From contig CAZYDR010000012.1 in the NCBI GenBank assembly GCA_964645285.1, forward strand, positions 1 to 49,702: DNA of 49,702 bases, in the 5' to 3' direction. Numbering within the stretch: the stretch's first letter is position 1; the number at the start of each line of letters is the position of its first letter. The DNA is from JAYZAP01 sp964645285. Lineage in GTDB: Bacteria; Pseudomonadota; Alphaproteobacteria; JAAXGF01. A model generated the notes under the pieces. It was not told the origin of the DNA, did no database searches, and saw nothing but the letters and a program-made list of their open reading frames with translations. A program made the position numbers and the translations under genes. Of this stretch, positions 48,763 through 49,702 are shown one piece after another.

Positions 48763-48948
48763 ATGGCCCGCAAGCCCAACTATAAATTTGAGCGCATGGA
48801 GCGTGACCGGGCCAAGGCCGCCAAGAAAGAGGCGCGCCTCAAGGCCAAGCAGGAAAAGGCCGAACTGCGTAAGGCCGCGGCCTTGGCCGGCGAGGAATAT
48901 GTCAGCGGCCCGCCTCTTGACGACTTTCCCAACGATACCGACGACTAG
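48763..48948 (+). CDS. Small basic, charged-helix protein
   Basis: A 61-residue protein that I recognise only as a conserved-looking small alphaproteobacterial protein. It begins MARKPNYKFERMERDRAKAA, continues with an extended Lys/Ala/Glu helix (KKEARLKAKQEKAELRKAA) and ends acidic (DDFPNDTDD). No domain assignment. ATG at 48763 has a good aaagga site. Its stop overlaps the convergent deoxyribosyltransferase stop. Confidence 0.72.
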   Translation: MARKPNYKFERMERDRAKAAKKEARLKAKQEKAELRKAAALAGEEYVSGPPLDDFPNDTDD

Positions 48949-49469
48949 CGCTGGACTTTTGCCGCCGCGGCATTGAGCGCCGTCTTCAGGCTGCGGTGTG
49001 TCATCCCGTCGTCACAACACAGCGCGACCATGAGATTGTCCTGGAGGCCGAACTCCTCGATGAGCAGGCCGTCCGCGTCACGGGCGGGCAGGCCGTCATC
49101 GAACGACCCTATCGGCACCCGCCCGTTATAGGGCCCGAGAATATCGCTGTAGCTGAACACCGCCATGCCCCGCGCCTTGGCGAAGCCCATTTCGAACGCC
49201 GTTCCCACATCCATGGACGGGCCGCGAAACGGCGTCATGTCGGCGAGTAGAATTTGGCAATGCTCCATATGGGCAATGCACACCCGGTAGATGTCGTGGG
49301 GATTGTCCTCATTGCGGGGCCGGGCATCCGGCGCCGGATCCATGGGAAACACCCCCTCGAAGCCCATGCGGGCGCAGACTTCCTTCTTGGTCCGGCCGAT
49401 ATCGATGGCGTCGGTACAAAAAACATCCGGCCCAGCCAGATAGACCCGCGGTGTCACGACATTAGACAT
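48945..49469 (-). CDS. Nucleoside 2-deoxyribosyltransferase
   Basis: A 174-residue member of the NDT family. Substrate-binding and catalytic segments are RVYLAGPDVF (8-17), LLADMTPFRGPSMDVGTAFEMGFA (74-97; the catalytic glutamate is in AFEMG) and a C-terminal FGLQDNLMVAL. The enzyme moves deoxyribose between nucleobases in purine and pyrimidine salvage; related proteins hydrolyse nucleotides. ATG at 49469. The 128 bp on its right side, before the ATP synthase stop, appears non-coding. Confidence 0.88.
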   Translation of the reverse strand: MSNVVTPRVYLAGPDVFCTDAIDIGRTKKEVCARMGFEGVFPMDPAPDARPRNEDNPHDIYRVCIAHMEHCQILLADMTPFRGPSMDVGTAFEMGFAKARGMAVFSYSDILGPYNGRVPIGSFDDGLPARDADGLLIEEFGLQDNLMVALCCDDGMTHRSLKTALNAAAAKVQR

Positions 49470-49597
49470 AGCTCAAACCTCGCGCATGATTAACTACCGA
49501 GTAAGCGGCGAAACACGTACTGCCCTTGACCTCGTTAGCCACCACTATGGGGTTCGCCAAGCAGAGATCATTGAACTTGCACCGCTGTTGTTTCTGA

Positions 49598-49702
49598 TCA
49601 CAGCACAACAACTAACAACAGGGAAACAATCAGGGCGTAGATGCTGGTTGATTCAGTCACGGCCATGCCAATCAGCATGGTCCTCACTAATGTCCCTGCG
49701 CT
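49598..49702 (-). CDS. atpE: ATP synthase F0 subunit c, C-terminal helix (partial)
   Basis: The gene enters from the right edge; its last 34 codons read TLVRTMLIGMAVTESTSIYA then LIVSLLLVVVL and TGA at 49600-49598. This matches the second membrane helix of the F0 c subunit, with the essential ion-carrying glutamate in TEST. The ES-T pattern after the glutamate is typical of sodium-binding c rings, although the glutamine in the first helix lies outside the window. The alternative V/N-type ATPase operon c subunit fits as well. Confidence 0.75.
   Translation of the reverse strand, partial: SAGTLVRTMLIGMAVTESTSIYALIVSLLLVVVL

Overview
The window is GC-rich, densely coded DNA (AT-rich only in a few spacers) that reads as an alphaproteobacterial chromosome segment, most likely a Rhodospirillales-type environmental or marine organism. 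Pointers are a DUF1127 mini-protein, hopanoid-associated HpnA, DusA, a Caulobacter-like ceramide gene set, MttB and trimethylamine-dehydrogenase-like enzymes, and chains of start/stop-overlapping genes. Taxonomy is inference. No tRNA, rRNA or CRISPR array was seen.

Layout. (1) 1-7192, nitrogen/ureide region: a cut glutamine synthetase-family gene, a TetR regulator flanked by two near-identical 20-bp sites, a DUF1116 (YlbE/AllG-like) protein, an IS3-type transposase remnant, a coupled minus-strand operon (DUF2938-DUF917 chimera, DUF917, HyuA-like), and a TPR gene broken by a 19-bp tandem duplication. (2) 7219-14746, sphingolipid core on the minus strand: fatty acid hydroxylase, GNAT-fold ceramide synthase candidate and nucleotidyltransferase, then after a 472-bp AT-rich gap acyl-AMP ligase, ceramide reductase, acyl carrier protein and serine palmitoyltransferase. 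(3) 14857-21332, plus-strand glycan genes: flippase, CDP-glucose synthesis and dehydration, 3,5-epimerase-like and reductase-like enzymes, methyltransferase, GT2, DUF5989. (4) 21329-28846, minus-strand decoration operon: DUF2141, a three-part GT8/methyltransferase-like/ELM1 protein, 2OG-Fe(II) oxygenase, GT2, asparagine synthetase-like enzyme, sulfotransferase. (5) 28953-33050, plus-strand LptF/LptG-type permeases, a diacylglycerol/sphingosine-type lipid kinase and a Tam41-like cytidylyltransferase. (6) 33253-38963, mixed: DUF1127, dusA, hpnA, decayed TPR and sulfotransferase genes, a second HyuA-like protein, a thioesterase. (7) 39239-47704, methylated-amine/osmolyte-type enzymes: an ectoine synthase without ectA or ectB, MttB family protein, frameshifted amidohydrolase, SDR, and two paralogous TMADH-like flavoenzymes. 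(8) 47852-49702: alpha/beta hydrolase, a small basic protein, a nucleoside 2-deoxyribosyltransferase and the 3' end of an ATP synthase c-subunit gene.

How it may work together. Regions 2 to 5 look like one envelope-lipid locus. Region 2 carries homologues of all five ceramide steps known in Caulobacter. Region 5 carries a lipid kinase and a Tam41-like enzyme that could turn ceramide into ceramide-1-phosphate and a CDP-activated form, next to an LptF/LptG pair that could extract the product for export. Regions 3 and 4 encode a CDP-6-deoxyhexose route, glycosyltransferases and decorating enzymes that could act on this lipid or on LPS. The CDP-lipid and dedicated-export parts are hypotheses from gene order and family resemblance.

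Several loci show decay or assembly error (three frameshifted genes, one sulfotransferase remnant, one IS remnant). A dispersed REP/MITE-like repeat occurs at least three times, and a 54-nt palindrome sits between two convergent genes.
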